The notes: generated by a model from the letters alone, not told the origin. Positions 40,512 to 49,146 are shown, counted from the first letter of the stretch. The stretch is DNA of 64,000 nucleotides from Sulfolobus acidocaldarius SUSAZ (GCA_000508305.1 CP006977.1:1334621-1398620), one strand, 5' to 3'. Numbers and translations are program-made.

Positions 40512-40560
40512 CTGACCTCCTCCCCACCCTAAAGGGCGAGGCTTTCGTCATTTTGTAAAA
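40512..40560 (+). mobile_element. Solo left-end relic of an IS200/IS605-type element
   Basis: Thirty-five bases (40512-40546), followed by a further AT-rich match to 40560, are 32/35 identical to 52030-52064, where they precede a decayed tnpB. The core folds as a hairpin, CCCTAAAGGG flanked by CCTC and GAGG, as the subterminal hairpin of IS200/IS605 ends does. No transposase sequence was found beside this copy. It lies in the intergenic space between the stalked surface-protein gene and the MFS exporter. Confidence 0.6.
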
Positions 40561-40639
40561 ATTTATAATGATCAAATTCACGAGTATGATAGAATTTAAG
40601 TCATTATATGAAATAGATTTAAATTAGTTTTGAGAAAAT

Positions 40640-40653
40640 GTTCATTACCGAAC
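40640..40653 (+). promoter_or_regulatory. Operator-like palindrome before the MFS-MarR operon
   Basis: GTTC-ATTACC-GAAC has perfect four-base arms and ends four bases before the ATG of the exporter. Seven bases (ACCGAAC) are identical to the site before the other DHA2 exporter (18498-18511), and 10 of 14 positions match overall. It is a candidate binding site of the MarR protein encoded in this operon. Confidence 0.45.
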
Positions 40654-40657
40654 GAGA

Positions 40658-42325
40658 ATGGAGAAAAAGTGGATTGCTTTAACAAACACTAGTATAGGAA
40701 TTTTCCTAGCCTTTGCTAACTATAATATGATAATATTAGCTCTACCAACCATATTCTCGTCCTTGAACTTCAATCCAACATCACCGGGTGCATTGGATTA
40801 CCTCCTTTGGGTGATATTGGGTTACATGATTGTTACTTCATCATTGGTAGTAACCATGGGTAGGATCTCAGATATGAAGGGTAGAGCAAGACTATACATG
40901 ATAGGATTTCTAATATTCTCCATCTCCTCAGGTCTCTTGGCAAGTGTTGTAAGTCCCGGCGAGGAGGGCATAATGGAGATCATTTTGTTGAGAATTATTC
41001 AGGGAATAGGTGGTGGTTTCCTCATGGTAAACAGTGCTGCAGTATTAACTGATTATTTTCCAAAAAGTGAACTAGGAAAAGCTCTAGGATTAAATCAGGT
41101 CTCAGGATTAGTTGGTAATGTAGTGGGTTTAATACTGGGAGGAATTCTAGCCACAGTAAACTGGCGTTACATTTTCATCTTCGATCTAGTAGTTGGTGTA
41201 GCTGGTACATTATGGAGTTATAGGTCACTGAAGGATGTACAGAAGCCCATCTCACAATCTTTAGATATTATAGGTACTACGTTATTTGGAGTTGGTATAA
41301 CTGTTCTCTTAGTCTCGGTTACTTATGGTATAACGCCTTATGGCAATCAGGAATTAGGTTGGGGAAATCCTTTTGTAATTGCAGGAGTAATTTCATCGCT
41401 TGTTCTGATAGGAATCTTCCTGTTTATCGAGAGTAAAATTAAGAATCCAATGTTTGATTTATCCCTATTTAAAATAAGGGACTTTTCAATAGGTAATTTT
41501 ACTAATTTTGTGGTATCTTTAACTAGACAAGGTATACTGTTAGTGCTTCTGGTCCTATTACAAGGCATTTGGCTTCCTCTACACGGTATAGCATATGCCG
41601 ATACTCCGTTTTGGGCAGGGATATATCTTATTCCAAACGTACTAGGTTTCGCAGTGTTTGGTCCAATAAGTGGAATACTATCGGACAAATATGGTTCTAA
41701 ACTTTTCACCAGTCTAGGTCTATTTCTTAGTGCTATAGGTTTCTTCTTGTTGTCAGAATTACCATATAATTTTAACCCATTGGAATTCTTTGCAGTAACC
41801 TTTATTATGGGTGCAGGTATGGGTCTGTTCTCTTCACCTAACATGGCGGATATTATGGCTTCAGCACCTGTGGAAAAGAGAGGTATAGCTTCTGGTATGA
41901 GAGCTTCATTGCAGAATACAGGATCTGCATTAAGTGTGGGTGTATACTTCAGTGTGATTATTACAGGAATGGCAGGAAGTTTAGATAACTCTTTGTCATC
42001 TGCTCTTCTTGCCCATGGTATTAATCTGAGTATCAACATACCAGCATCTGTTGCAATATTCTCTGCCCTACTGGGTTACGACCCATTGGCTTCGGTAGCC
42101 TCAAACCTATCTCCTTCACTAGCTCATGTAATAGATAGTCCCCAATTCTTTGTCTCTGCAATAGCTCCTTCCTTCATGTCAGCTTTTAGGTTAATGCTAT
42201 ATATTTCTACTGCATTACTAATACTGTCAGGAATATTATCACTTATCAGAAAGGGTGTAAGAGTTGGAACAGTGGGAAGTAATATTAAGAGGACACAAGA
42301 AACTGAGGAAGTTACTTCAGAATGA
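40658..42325 (+). CDS. MFS transporter, DHA2 type, in operon with a MarR regulator
   Basis: The 555-residue protein has about 14 helices with an N-terminal FLAFANYNMIILALPTIFSS and MFS motif A as MGRISDMKGRARLYMIGFL. LRIIQGIGGGFLMVNSAAVL is motif B-like (RxxQGxGga) and the next segment LGLNQVSGLVGNVVGLILGG is motif C-like, both typical of proton-driven drug antiporters. Its last 62 bases overlap a MarR-family gene, the same order as the exporter and bldR genes known from other Sulfolobus. It is likely to pump out aromatic or hydrophobic compounds. The ATG at 40658 is preceded by an operator-like palindrome rather than a ribosome-binding site. Confidence 0.88.
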   Translation: MEKKWIALTNTSIGIFLAFANYNMIILALPTIFSSLNFNPTSPGALDYLLWVILGYMIVTSSLVVTMGRISDMKGRARLYMIGFLIFSISSGLLASVVSPGEEGIMEIILLRIIQGIGGGFLMVNSAAVLTDYFPKSELGKALGLNQVSGLVGNVVGLILGGILATVNWRYIFIFDLVVGVAGTLWSYRSLKDVQKPISQSLDIIGTTLFGVGITVLLVSVTYGITPYGNQELGWGNPFVIAGVISSLVLIGIFLFIESKIKNPMFDLSLFKIRDFSIGNFTNFVVSLTRQGILLVLLVLLQGIWLPLHGIAYADTPFWAGIYLIPNVLGFAVFGPISGILSDKYGSKLFTSLGLFLSAIGFFLLSELPYNFNPLEFFAVTFIMGAGMGLFSSPNMADIMASAPVEKRGIASGMRASLQNTGSALSVGVYFSVIITGMAGSLDNSLSSALLAHGINLSINIPASVAIFSALLGYDPLASVASNLSPSLAHVIDSPQFFVSAIAPSFMSAFRLMLYISTALLILSGILSLIRKGVRVGTVGSNIKRTQETEEVTSE

Positions 42326-42686
42326 AGCAGAGAAGCTCGGTTTAACTTACACTGACGTTCAAGTATTGCATTCTCTAAGCACTGGTGAGAAGAATGTTTC
42401 CACACTAGCTAAACTAGTGGATGTGAATAAGTCTACTATGGTAGAGGTCTTAGACAAATTAGAGAAGATGGGCTACATAAAAAAGAGTAAGAATGAAGAA
42501 GATAAGAGAGTGGTTATAATTAAAGTTACAGAGGAGGGGCTGAACATCCTGACTCAGGTGAGGACAAGGTATAAGGATATCATTTTAACATTGCTCAATA
42601 AGGTAGAAAATAAGGATTGTGTATTGGCATTCTTTAATGCTATAATTGATGAAGCAGAAAAACAAAGCTTGTCTACTCTTGCTTAA
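42264..42686 (+). CDS. MarR-family transcription regulator (BldR-like)
   Basis: The 140-residue winged-helix protein has LTYTDVQVLHSLSTGEKNVS followed by TLAKLVDVNKSTMVEVLDKL (recognition helix) and the wing KKSKNEEDKRVVIIKVTEEG, the classical MarR pattern with the DxR at the wing. It probably represses, or in the BldR manner activates, the adjacent exporter in response to aromatic ligands. The frame opens at TTG 42264, overlapping the exporter by 62 bases; a later start is possible but no ATG occurs before the HTH. Palindromes at 40640 and 18498 are candidate operators. Confidence 0.85.
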   Translation: MEQWEVILRGHKKLRKLLQNEAEKLGLTYTDVQVLHSLSTGEKNVSTLAKLVDVNKSTMVEVLDKLEKMGYIKKSKNEEDKRVVIIKVTEEGLNILTQVRTRYKDIILTLLNKVENKDCVLAFFNAIIDEAEKQSLSTLA

Positions 42687-42861
42687 CTAAATCCTGAATT
42701 TTATGGTAAATTTCTTCAAGTGAACTTACAGTTATACCTTCGATCTTTTAGTCCACATTTTTTATCTCGCATACTATAATTGGAGTTTATTTACTTAAGT
42801 TATAAGCAGATTTTAGTATAGTTAATATGGTTTTGCTTATAGTATCCTGCACCCAACTCAA
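42673..42861 (-). pseudogene. Decayed short coding sequence with two in-frame stops
   Basis: On the minus strand from TTG 42861 one frame reads as protein-like throughout: WVQDTISKTILTILKSAYNL, then a TAA, TPIIVCEIKNVD, then a TAA, KIEGITVSSLEEIYHKIQDL and VKQE before TAG at 42673. The coherent amphipathic content on both sides of each stop suggests an old gene of about 62 codons inactivated by point mutations, but chance cannot be excluded. It lies between the MarR gene and the next membrane-protein gene, so the intergenic space is otherwise unexplained. Confidence 0.3.
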
Positions 42862-42922
42862 AAGTAAATTTTTAAATCATTTGGACTAAATATAATATAG
42901 AGAGTGGAATGACCAAAGTTGA

Positions 42923-42927
42923 GGTGA
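42923..42927 (+). promoter_or_regulatory. Shine-Dalgarno GGTGA before the TTG start at 42934
   Basis: GGTGA is followed by TCGAAA and then TTG, a six-base spacing that supports the TTG as the true start of the membrane protein. An AT-rich promoter-like stretch (TTTTTAAATCATTT) lies about 50 bases upstream. Confidence 0.5.
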
Positions 42928-42933
42928 TCGAAA

Positions 42934-44022
42934 TTGAGATCAGTGAGTTATGCCGTCATAAGCTGGACTCTCTGGAGTCTAGCGTTGTACCTCACACTTC
43001 CGTATCTTTCTCCCGCTATCGAACACTCAATTAATAATACGCTTTTTGTGGGTCCACTTTACATAATCTCTTCGGGTATTGGTAGTCTAAGTTTATTGGC
43101 TCTTGAACGTCACGTGAAATTGCTATCAACTTTAGGGTTAACACTTTCAGGATTAGGACTATTAATGATAGGGGTAGACGCTAATCAACTCCTGACTGTA
43201 ATTGGCTTTATCTTTTATAACCTATACTGGCTTTCAGTTCCAATTTTCTACCATTTGCTATCTGAAGAGGAGGGCTCTCTCGCTAAAGTGTGGTCTTTAT
43301 CCATGGTTCCTGCAATAATAATGCCAATAATTGCTGGTATACTGATAAGATGGGGCGAAATCGTTATATTTGTACTAGGCGGTTTGCTTCAACTAAGTTC
43401 CTCAGTGATCTTAATCTTTGCTAGTCCTCGAATACATGAAGACTACACGGTCGATTATGACGTAGGTATCCCTAAAAATGTGATCTTCGTAGTCCTTCCG
43501 CTCTCTATAGTACTACCATTCCTTTACTTGGATGTGAGACAGTCGTTGATATGGTTAATTTACTCCTCAGGGCAAATCCTGGGTATTTTAATTTCGTGGT
43601 TCCTGTGGAAGTCTAAAAATGCCATAATGTTATCTTTGATAATATTTTCAGGGATAATACTCTCGTTACTTTCACCTATAGGTATGTTGTTCTACGGATC
43701 CTCAGAAGCCTTAGTTGCATTAGGAATAGAGAAGTCAAGACCAAGTCTAATGAAGCAAGCGATAAAAGTTGCTTTCACTGAAGCCATGGTTTGGACTTTT
43801 GGATTTACAATAGGTTCATTATTATACTACATATCAAGTTTCTTACCATTTGTATACTCCTCTCTGGTCTCGTTGATACTAGCAATCATAATTGGCTTAT
43901 TCAGTGGATTGACCTTTGACGATAAGATCAGCTACAATGTGTTAAAGAATGTAGCTCACCTTGAAATTAGAAGATATCTTACACTACTTGAGGGAATATT
44001 TCCATACTTCAAAATATCGTAG
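42934..44022 (+). CDS. Polytopic membrane protein, MFS-like
   Basis: The 362-residue protein has about ten or eleven hydrophobic helices, starting with VSYAVISWTLWSLALYLTLP. The length and helix spacing fit a reduced MFS-type permease, but no motif A is present and no substrate can be named. Unusually, its last about 30 residues (YNVLKNVAHLEIRRYLTLLE) are soluble and helical. The start is TTG at 42934, with GGTGA six bases upstream. It follows the MFS-MarR operon at 247 bases and has its own signals, so it is probably separate. Confidence 0.55.
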   Translation: MRSVSYAVISWTLWSLALYLTLPYLSPAIEHSINNTLFVGPLYIISSGIGSLSLLALERHVKLLSTLGLTLSGLGLLMIGVDANQLLTVIGFIFYNLYWLSVPIFYHLLSEEEGSLAKVWSLSMVPAIIMPIIAGILIRWGEIVIFVLGGLLQLSSSVILIFASPRIHEDYTVDYDVGIPKNVIFVVLPLSIVLPFLYLDVRQSLIWLIYSSGQILGILISWFLWKSKNAIMLSLIIFSGIILSLLSPIGMLFYGSSEALVALGIEKSRPSLMKQAIKVAFTEAMVWTFGFTIGSLLYYISSFLPFVYSSLVSLILAIIIGLFSGLTFDDKISYNVLKNVAHLEIRRYLTLLEGIFPYFKIS

Positions 44023-44091
44023 TTTTTACAATCCTGGACTTCCGCATAAGGTAAAAAGTCTTTTTTCTCTTTCCAATTAATCTTATAATTT

Positions 44092-44568
44092 ATGCTTCCT
44101 CATCAACATATAAAGCAACTACTTGATAAGGTCTTACGAAATTATTCTATTGATAACATTAGGGAAAATGGTTATGATCTTAGAATATGTGGTGATAAAT
44201 ATTATGAAGTTTTAGGAGACGCAGAGCTTCCCAGTAAGAAAAGTAGTTTGAAAGAATATAGATTTGATGAGTTTGCAGAATTGAAACCACTTAAAACTTA
44301 TTTATTTGAGTCTTGCGAAGAGTTCGAGATGCCATGTGACCTAGCTGTTCTAATAACATTAAAGAGTACTATGGCTAGAAACGGGTTCTTAGCACCTCCT
44401 ACTGTTATTGATGCCGGATATAAGGGGAAAATAGCAGTGGCGTTGACTCCAGTTTACAGTACAAAACTAAAAAAGGGAATGTCAACCCATCATCTCATCT
44501 TTCTCAGATTAGACGAACCATCCTCAAAAACCTATTCAGGAAAATACCAGGGTGGTGTAATACTATAA
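44092..44568 (+). CDS. dCTP deaminase/dUTPase-family protein
   Basis: The 158-residue protein has the trimeric dUTPase-fold motifs: [14 protein letters not shown] near the N-terminus, [20 protein letters not shown] (the SxxARxG phosphate loop), [14 protein letters not shown], and a C-terminal [11 protein letters not shown] that closes over the active site. At the place where dCTP deaminases carry the catalytic Glu (TLE) this protein has AVA, so dUTP diphosphatase activity is more likely than deamination. It keeps dUTP low for DNA replication. The start is ATG at 44092. Confidence 0.8.
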   Translation: MLPHQHIKQLLDKVLRNYSIDNIRENGYDLRICGDKYYEVLGDAELPSKKSSLKEYRFDEFAELKPLKTYLFESCEEFEMPCDLAVLITLKSTMARNGFLAPPTVIDAGYKGKIAVALTPVYSTKLKKGMSTHHLIFLRLDEPSSKTYSGKYQGGVIL

Positions 44569-44589
44569 GAAAATATTGGTACGTTAACG

Positions 44590-45126
44590 TTAAGCTACTT
44601 TTACGGTAAGCTTCACTTTATACTTTCGTCCAGGCTTGGTTATTTCATATTCAACTCTTATGTTATTGCAGTTGTAGACGTTCTTTATCATATCATATCC
44701 TAGGCTTGTGTTGTCTTTGGTGCAATATTCTCTATTTATCCCTATGTTCAAGAGAAATCTATCCACCTTTTCTTCTACTTCATTTAATGAGGATGCGTAA
44801 AACTCAGTATTTATTGTATTTCCAGATACAGTAGTAGTCGTCATATTGTTTGTAAAAAACATGAGGGACAATACGGATATCGCTACACCAGCTATGGTAA
44901 ATATAATAATGAGTAAAGTGAAGATGTTCCCAAAGAGTGATATACGTAGAAAATAAACAAGTGAGAGATACAATAGCGATGATATAACATCACAAATTGC
45001 TAAGGATATTAGCCCTCTCTTAAACTCCCTTTCCAGCATGGCAGTGACGAAACCCAGAATAAAAGGTCCTAATAATGGTATCCACCACACTGCAACAGCT
45101 AAGGGTAATTCATACTTTAACTTCAT
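44590..45126 (-). CDS. Hypothetical membrane protein
   Basis: The 178-residue protein has about four helices in its first half (ELPLAVAVWWIPLLGPFILG, LISLAICDVISSLLYLSLVY, FGNIFTLLIIIFTIAGVAIS, LSLMFFTNNM) and a soluble C-terminal domain of about 75 residues with a Cys pair (REYCTKDN, NVYNCNNI) followed by beta strands. No known family is recognised. The start is ATG at 45126. It is convergent with the dUTPase-family gene and divergent from the SMP-30 gene. It might be a small membrane sensor or anchor, but nothing supports this. Confidence 0.5.
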   Translation of the reverse strand: MKLKYELPLAVAVWWIPLLGPFILGFVTAMLEREFKRGLISLAICDVISSLLYLSLVYFLRISLFGNIFTLLIIIFTIAGVAISVLSLMFFTNNMTTTTVSGNTINTEFYASSLNEVEEKVDRFLLNIGINREYCTKDNTSLGYDMIKNVYNCNNIRVEYEITKPGRKYKVKLTVKVA

Positions 45127-45257
45127 ATGGATTCTTAGTAGTAACTCCCACTTTTTTAAATGTGGGTATAAATTTTTCTTGGTAAGTTCTATTAATGTAA
45201 CGTAGTTAAAGAATTACTTATAAATGGAGAAAACTAAAATTAACAAGGCGATAATTA

Positions 45258-46085
45258 ATGATGAAAATATTTAATCAGAAGGGAAAACTGTATGAAGGTC
45301 CTATATGGGCATATAACTCATTGTACTTTGTTGACATACCCAAGGGGGAATTACACACTCTGAAAGATGACGGTTCACACAGGGTCGTAAAATTTCCAAC
45401 ATACGTTAGTTCCTTACAACCTAATGGGAGAGGTGGTATAATTGTTACTGCAGGAAAGGGCTTCTACTTGGTACAGGATAAGGATCAAATATCGTTATTA
45501 TACGAGGTTAAAGACTGGGATTCTAGGAACAGGTTTAACGATGGAAAATGTGATCAGATGGGAAGGTATTGGATAGGGACAATGAATTTGGAGGAGAAGT
45601 ATCCTACAGGTGGTCTATTTGTACTTGACTTCAACATGAAGTTTAGGAGAGTTTTAACAGATGTTACCATATCAAACGGATTAGCATGGAGCCTAGATAA
45701 TAGGTACCTATATTATATCGACTCTCCGACTAGAAAAATATTCAGGTTTAAATTTGACTTGGAGAAAGGAGAGATCTCGCAGAGGGAAGTCCTTATAGAT
45801 CTTAGGGAGTACGAAGGAGTTCCAGACGGTATGACTATTGATAGTGAGGGAAACCTGTGGGTTGCCTTATATGGTGGAGGAGCCGTTTTGAGAGTTGATA
45901 CGGAGAAGAGAAAGGTAATCCAACAGCTGAAATTACCTGCTCCAAGGGTTACTTCAGTTACATTTGGCGGGAATAATTTGAAAACCCTGTTCATAACAAC
46001 TGCTAATGACCATCCTGATGGGGGATTTGTCTATTCTGAAGAGGTTGATGTAAGGGGAGTAGAGACTTATTATTGTGGGTTCTAA
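45258..46085 (+). CDS. SMP-30/gluconolactonase-family protein
   Basis: The 275-residue six-bladed beta-propeller hydrolyses sugar lactones in the non-phosphorylative pathways of Sulfolobales. The metal ligands of the family are visible: Glu in GKLYEGPIWAYNSLYFVDI, Asn in RNRFNDGKCDQMGRYWIGTM, Asn in ISNGLAWSLDNRYLYYID and Asp in GVPDGMTIDSEGNLWVALYG. With these present it is probably an active metal-dependent lactonase, although the sugar is not identifiable. The start is ATG at 45258 (or 45261); the terminator-like hairpin at 46089-46110 follows the stop directly. Confidence 0.88.
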   Translation: MMKIFNQKGKLYEGPIWAYNSLYFVDIPKGELHTLKDDGSHRVVKFPTYVSSLQPNGRGGIIVTAGKGFYLVQDKDQISLLYEVKDWDSRNRFNDGKCDQMGRYWIGTMNLEEKYPTGGLFVLDFNMKFRRVLTDVTISNGLAWSLDNRYLYYIDSPTRKIFRFKFDLEKGEISQREVLIDLREYEGVPDGMTIDSEGNLWVALYGGGAVLRVDTEKRKVIQQLKLPAPRVTSVTFGGNNLKTLFITTANDHPDGGFVYSEEVDVRGVETYYCGF

Positions 46086-46088
46086 GAG

Positions 46089-46111
46089 TACCTAAAGACT
46101 CTAGGTATTTT
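46089..46111 (+). terminator. Hairpin-type terminator after the SMP-30 gene
   Basis: TACCTA (46089-46094) and TAGGTA (46102-46107) form a six-base stem around a seven-base loop and are followed by TTTT. It starts four bases after the stop codon. Confidence 0.45.
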
Positions 46112-46196
46112 CACTTGGATTTCTGTTAATATAACTTTGTGGAGAGATGATGGTATCTAACCGTGTTTTAAAGAGATTATAGACTAGACTTATCAT

Positions 46197-46985
46197 CTAA
46201 ATGGTTCTTATAAACTTAGAGATATACCTCAACCTTTCAGATAGTGCAGGATGGGTAGAGAAAATGAAACCTTTTTTCTCATCCCTCAATATTGTCTCCT
46301 TAGCTAACGCTAAGTCTAATTCAGAGTAGTCCTTGATTATTTCATGGGGTAGAAATCTACTCAGATAACCTATCTTCACTAGTGCATTAGCTAGGTTTAA
46401 TGGTATCCAGTTAGTTGTCCTACATGCCTTAATGTCAGCGTTCTTTTCCAATAACCTGTGTATAGGGAATAGTAAAATTACACCTATTATTAGTTCAGAA
46501 AGTCCTAGTAGCGGGTTGTAGTTTGCTATGTAAATGTAGAATGTGTTAACAATTAAAACATATATTAGCTGTATCTCAATGTCTCTGTTTTTGATGTGAT
46601 GTAACTCATGAAGTAAAACAGAGATTAACTCCCTTTCATTAAGCGATTCTATTAAGCCTCTTGTGACTATGACGTTATAAGAGGTAAGGTTACCTAAAAC
46701 GAAAGCATTAGGCTTGTTAGAGTTGACCTCTTGTATTTTTACGTTTTTCATTTGTGCTAATGCTAAAGCGTATTCAAATTCTCTCAATATATCTGCATTT
46801 TCCACTCTTTTTGACTTTATTATCCTGAGTAGTATTTCAGGAGAGATCAAATACCATAGGAAGAGAATTAATACAACTCCTATAATCTCTATGTAGAAAA
46901 GTGGAGGAACTAGAAAATAAATAGTCAAGATGAGTGCAAAGAGAATTATTATTGTTGCTAGATGATATCTCCACCATAGGTGCAT
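46197..46985 (-). CDS. M48-family membrane metalloprotease (HtpX-like)
   Basis: The 262-residue protein has two N-terminal helices (ATIIILFALILTIYFLVPPL and IEIIGVVLILFLWYLISPEI), a cytosolic catalytic domain with the zinc motif VLLHELHHIKNRDIEI (HExxH), a further membrane region (LIYVLIVNTFYIYIAN, LSELIIGVILLFPI), and the third-ligand region EKNADIKACR with Glu. This is the arrangement of HtpX, which degrades damaged membrane proteins. The C-terminus has FSTHPALSERLRYI, the family's usual ending. The start is ATG at 46985. Confidence 0.88.
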   Translation of the reverse strand: MHLWWRYHLATIIILFALILTIYFLVPPLFYIEIIGVVLILFLWYLISPEILLRIIKSKRVENADILREFEYALALAQMKNVKIQEVNSNKPNAFVLGNLTSYNVIVTRGLIESLNERELISVLLHELHHIKNRDIEIQLIYVLIVNTFYIYIANYNPLLGLSELIIGVILLFPIHRLLEKNADIKACRTTNWIPLNLANALVKIGYLSRFLPHEIIKDYSELDLALAKETILRDEKKGFIFSTHPALSERLRYISKFIRTI

Positions 46986-47440
46986 TGTAATGTTTTACCA
47001 CTCATAAACTTATAAGAGTTAATAAAAGAAAGTATGTATAATCTAGTTCGCAAGGAGTTACTTGAAACCAGCTAGGGAAATAAGTACACCAACCTTATTT
47101 TGCTCCTTGATAAAAGGTTTTGTCGTATATTCGTATAAGCCTCATACTACCTCTATGATTTAACTTAACTGTTCTATAGAAATCATAAATTAACTTAGTT
47201 AGGACATGAAGTATTTATGTCCAACTATTCATAACTTTTCAGCAGAGAAATATTTAAAGAAAATATTTATGTCTATGTTTATAAGAACAATATTAATCTT
47301 TTAAAAATACACAATCTGAAAAAGTTCATTAGTTTAAGTTTTTAGTAAAAACTGTGAATTTCGGTGTAAAAATAATTTTGCATAATGTTTATTAATATTC
47401 TCTGCATTATCCACTAGAATTGAGGGATCTCGACATTAGA
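46986..47440. other. Gene-free stretch before the trm10 cluster
   Basis: About 455 bases without a convincing open frame. The sequence is AT-rich, with several TATA-like stretches (for example around 47260-47300) and a TTTTCAGCAGAGAAA segment. No tRNA, C/D-box or repeat structure was recognised here. It could hold a leader or an undetected small RNA. Confidence 0.35.
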
Positions 47441-47452
47441 GAGGTATCAGTA

Positions 47453-48097
47453 ATGATGAATGTGAAGAGAGTAGACCTAACTAAGGTTAGTGGTGAAGTT
47501 AGGTTCTTGATTATGAAAACTTTGTTGACAGCAAAACCCATAATTATATTCAGGACCCATGAGAGAGGAAAAAAAATTATAATAGAACTTTGTGAAATTT
47601 TAGACTACCCTTACAGAGAGGAGTTAGAAGATGAAAAGGGGATATCTTTAATAGAGATTAGGAGGGAGAAAGAGATCACTGACGCTATAACTGGTACAGT
47701 TAACGAGATAGTAAATTTTAATCCCTCGGGAATAGCTAACAGACTAACTAATCCTTCTACACTACTCTCTTTCATACCGGAAATTCAAGGTATAGAGGAC
47801 GTAAATCCTAGTTATTACTTCTTTACCGTGAACTGGCCTAATAAAATAAGAGTTCCCCTTGTTTTACATAAGATTAAGAGCTATGGACCTAAGTATATTA
47901 TTAGATATTTAGGGTTCACCAGGTCGTTTACACAAACATTTCTGCTAAAAATAGACTTCATAGTATCTAGAAACTTAAATGGAAGTAAAATAGAGATGAT
48001 CGAGAGTTACAAAGGTTCCTTCAAATTTTTGGCTGATAATAAAATAAAGGAACACTTATCCCTATTCAAGGAGAAAATTAAATTCATTTTGTTTTAG
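47453..48097 (+). CDS. Uncharacterised protein, paralogue of the one at 49215
   Basis: The 214-residue protein has two parts. Residues about 1-75 form an alpha/beta unit starting MNVKRVDLTKVSGEVRFLIM, and the remainder (about 95-214) has the alternating strands and the final amphipathic helix (HLSLFKEKIKFILF) typical of START/SRPBCC-like folds. That fold suggestion is inference; the function is unknown. ATG 47453 with GAGGT seven bases upstream is preferred over the frame opening at TTG 47420, and it aligns with the paralogue's start. It lies 34 bases before trm10. Confidence 0.6.
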   Translation: MMNVKRVDLTKVSGEVRFLIMKTLLTAKPIIIFRTHERGKKIIIELCEILDYPYREELEDEKGISLIEIRREKEITDAITGTVNEIVNFNPSGIANRLTNPSTLLSFIPEIQGIEDVNPSYYFFTVNWPNKIRVPLVLHKIKSYGPKYIIRYLGFTRSFTQTFLLKIDFIVSRNLNGSKIEMIESYKGSFKFLADNKIKEHLSLFKEKIKFILF

Positions 48098-48131
48098 CTT
48101 TTTATTTGTGCGAACTCCTATCTAACTAGAA

Positions 48132-49010
48132 TTGACACTGGCAAAGGTTTTCTCCCAAAAATTAAATGAACTTGGCATAGACACTATCTACATTGGTCAT
48201 GAGAAACCATCATTACAGTCATTGGCTATAAAGATGATCCTTAAGAATTATGGGCTTGTTGAGGAAAATAGGGAAGGTAAGTTAATAGCTCAGGACTATG
48301 GTATTAAGTTGATAAGTCAAAAAGGAGAAGAGGTTTCACGGTATACCTTTCGTAAGGGTGGTAAGAAAATAGATCTCCATTTACCTGAGTATCCGAAGAT
48401 GGTAGTTGATTTGGGCTTGTTTGATTTTTTGGATGAGGAGGAAAGGGAGAAGACTTTATTTCAAGTAAGTTTGTGTTTGAGCGTAATGAGGAGATTCCTA
48501 TGGGACGGTAATTTAACTATAGTGGGAAAAACTGATTATGTGTTAGGTAGAGCTAAGATTGTCTCAAATTTGAGTTTAAGTAATGGAGATAAACCAATTG
48601 TACTTGATCCTTATGGTGATATTGTAGCTACTGACCAGTTGCTGAGGGATCATAACGTCTTCATAATAGGCGGTATTGTGGATAAGGGTAGAAGGTTGGA
48701 CAGGGCTACGGAGAGGTTAGCTATGCAGAGGGGTTATGACTTTCCGAGGGTAAAGATTCAACTGAAAGGTAGTATAATAGGAGTCCCTGATGAGATAAAC
48801 AAGATACTTGAAATAGTATTGAGAGTAAAGGAATTAGGTCAAAGTTTAGAAGAGGCTATAATTTCTCTTCAATCCAAGTCAGATAAAATATCAAGGCTAT
48901 TGCATGACATTAAACAATATGGAATAGAGGTTTTTGAGGAAGAGGTAAGATGGTTAAATGCTGATATTAGGGTTATTGAAATAGTTAGAAGTAGACTAGG
49001 TAGGAAATGA
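48132..49010 (+). CDS. trm10: tRNA (purine-9-N1)-methyltransferase Trm10
   Basis: The 292-residue protein resembles the SPOUT-class Trm10 characterised from Sulfolobus acidocaldarius, which methylates N1 of adenine 9 in tRNA. The SPOUT core is visible as VLDPYGDIVATDQLLRDHNV followed by FIIGGIVDKGRRLDRATERL with the GxxDKG loop, and RGYDFPRVKIQLKGSIIGVP. An N-terminal helical domain precedes it and a helical tail follows. TTG 48132 is the only reasonable start. It lies between two paralogous genes of unknown function, the first 34 bases upstream. Confidence 0.92.
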   Translation: MTLAKVFSQKLNELGIDTIYIGHEKPSLQSLAIKMILKNYGLVEENREGKLIAQDYGIKLISQKGEEVSRYTFRKGGKKIDLHLPEYPKMVVDLGLFDFLDEEEREKTLFQVSLCLSVMRRFLWDGNLTIVGKTDYVLGRAKIVSNLSLSNGDKPIVLDPYGDIVATDQLLRDHNVFIIGGIVDKGRRLDRATERLAMQRGYDFPRVKIQLKGSIIGVPDEINKILEIVLRVKELGQSLEEAIISLQSKSDKISRLLHDIKQYGIEVFEEEVRWLNADIRVIEIVRSRLGRK

Positions 49011-49146
49011 AAAGAACCTTTAGATAGGCATCATGAGCACTTTTTAAAATAATTTTGGTTTATGTTGTTTTTTATTAAATTATGAGTTAATAAGAAATAC
49101 TCCTAAAGGCTAATGAAGTAGGAAATATCTTTAAAAATTAGCAAAA

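Larger units (their letters stand above)
40342..40657. other. Gene-free stretch between the surface-protein and MFS genes
   Basis: This 316-base divergent intergenic region holds the promoters of both flanking genes, the IS200/IS605 left-end relic at 40512-40560 and the operator-like palindrome at 40640-40653. No further open frame or structured RNA is visible. Confidence 0.5.

Noticed and set aside
42673-42861. Stop-codon recoding as an explanation for the interrupted frame
   Set aside because: Both stops are TAA and no recoding element is visible; mutation is the simpler reading.
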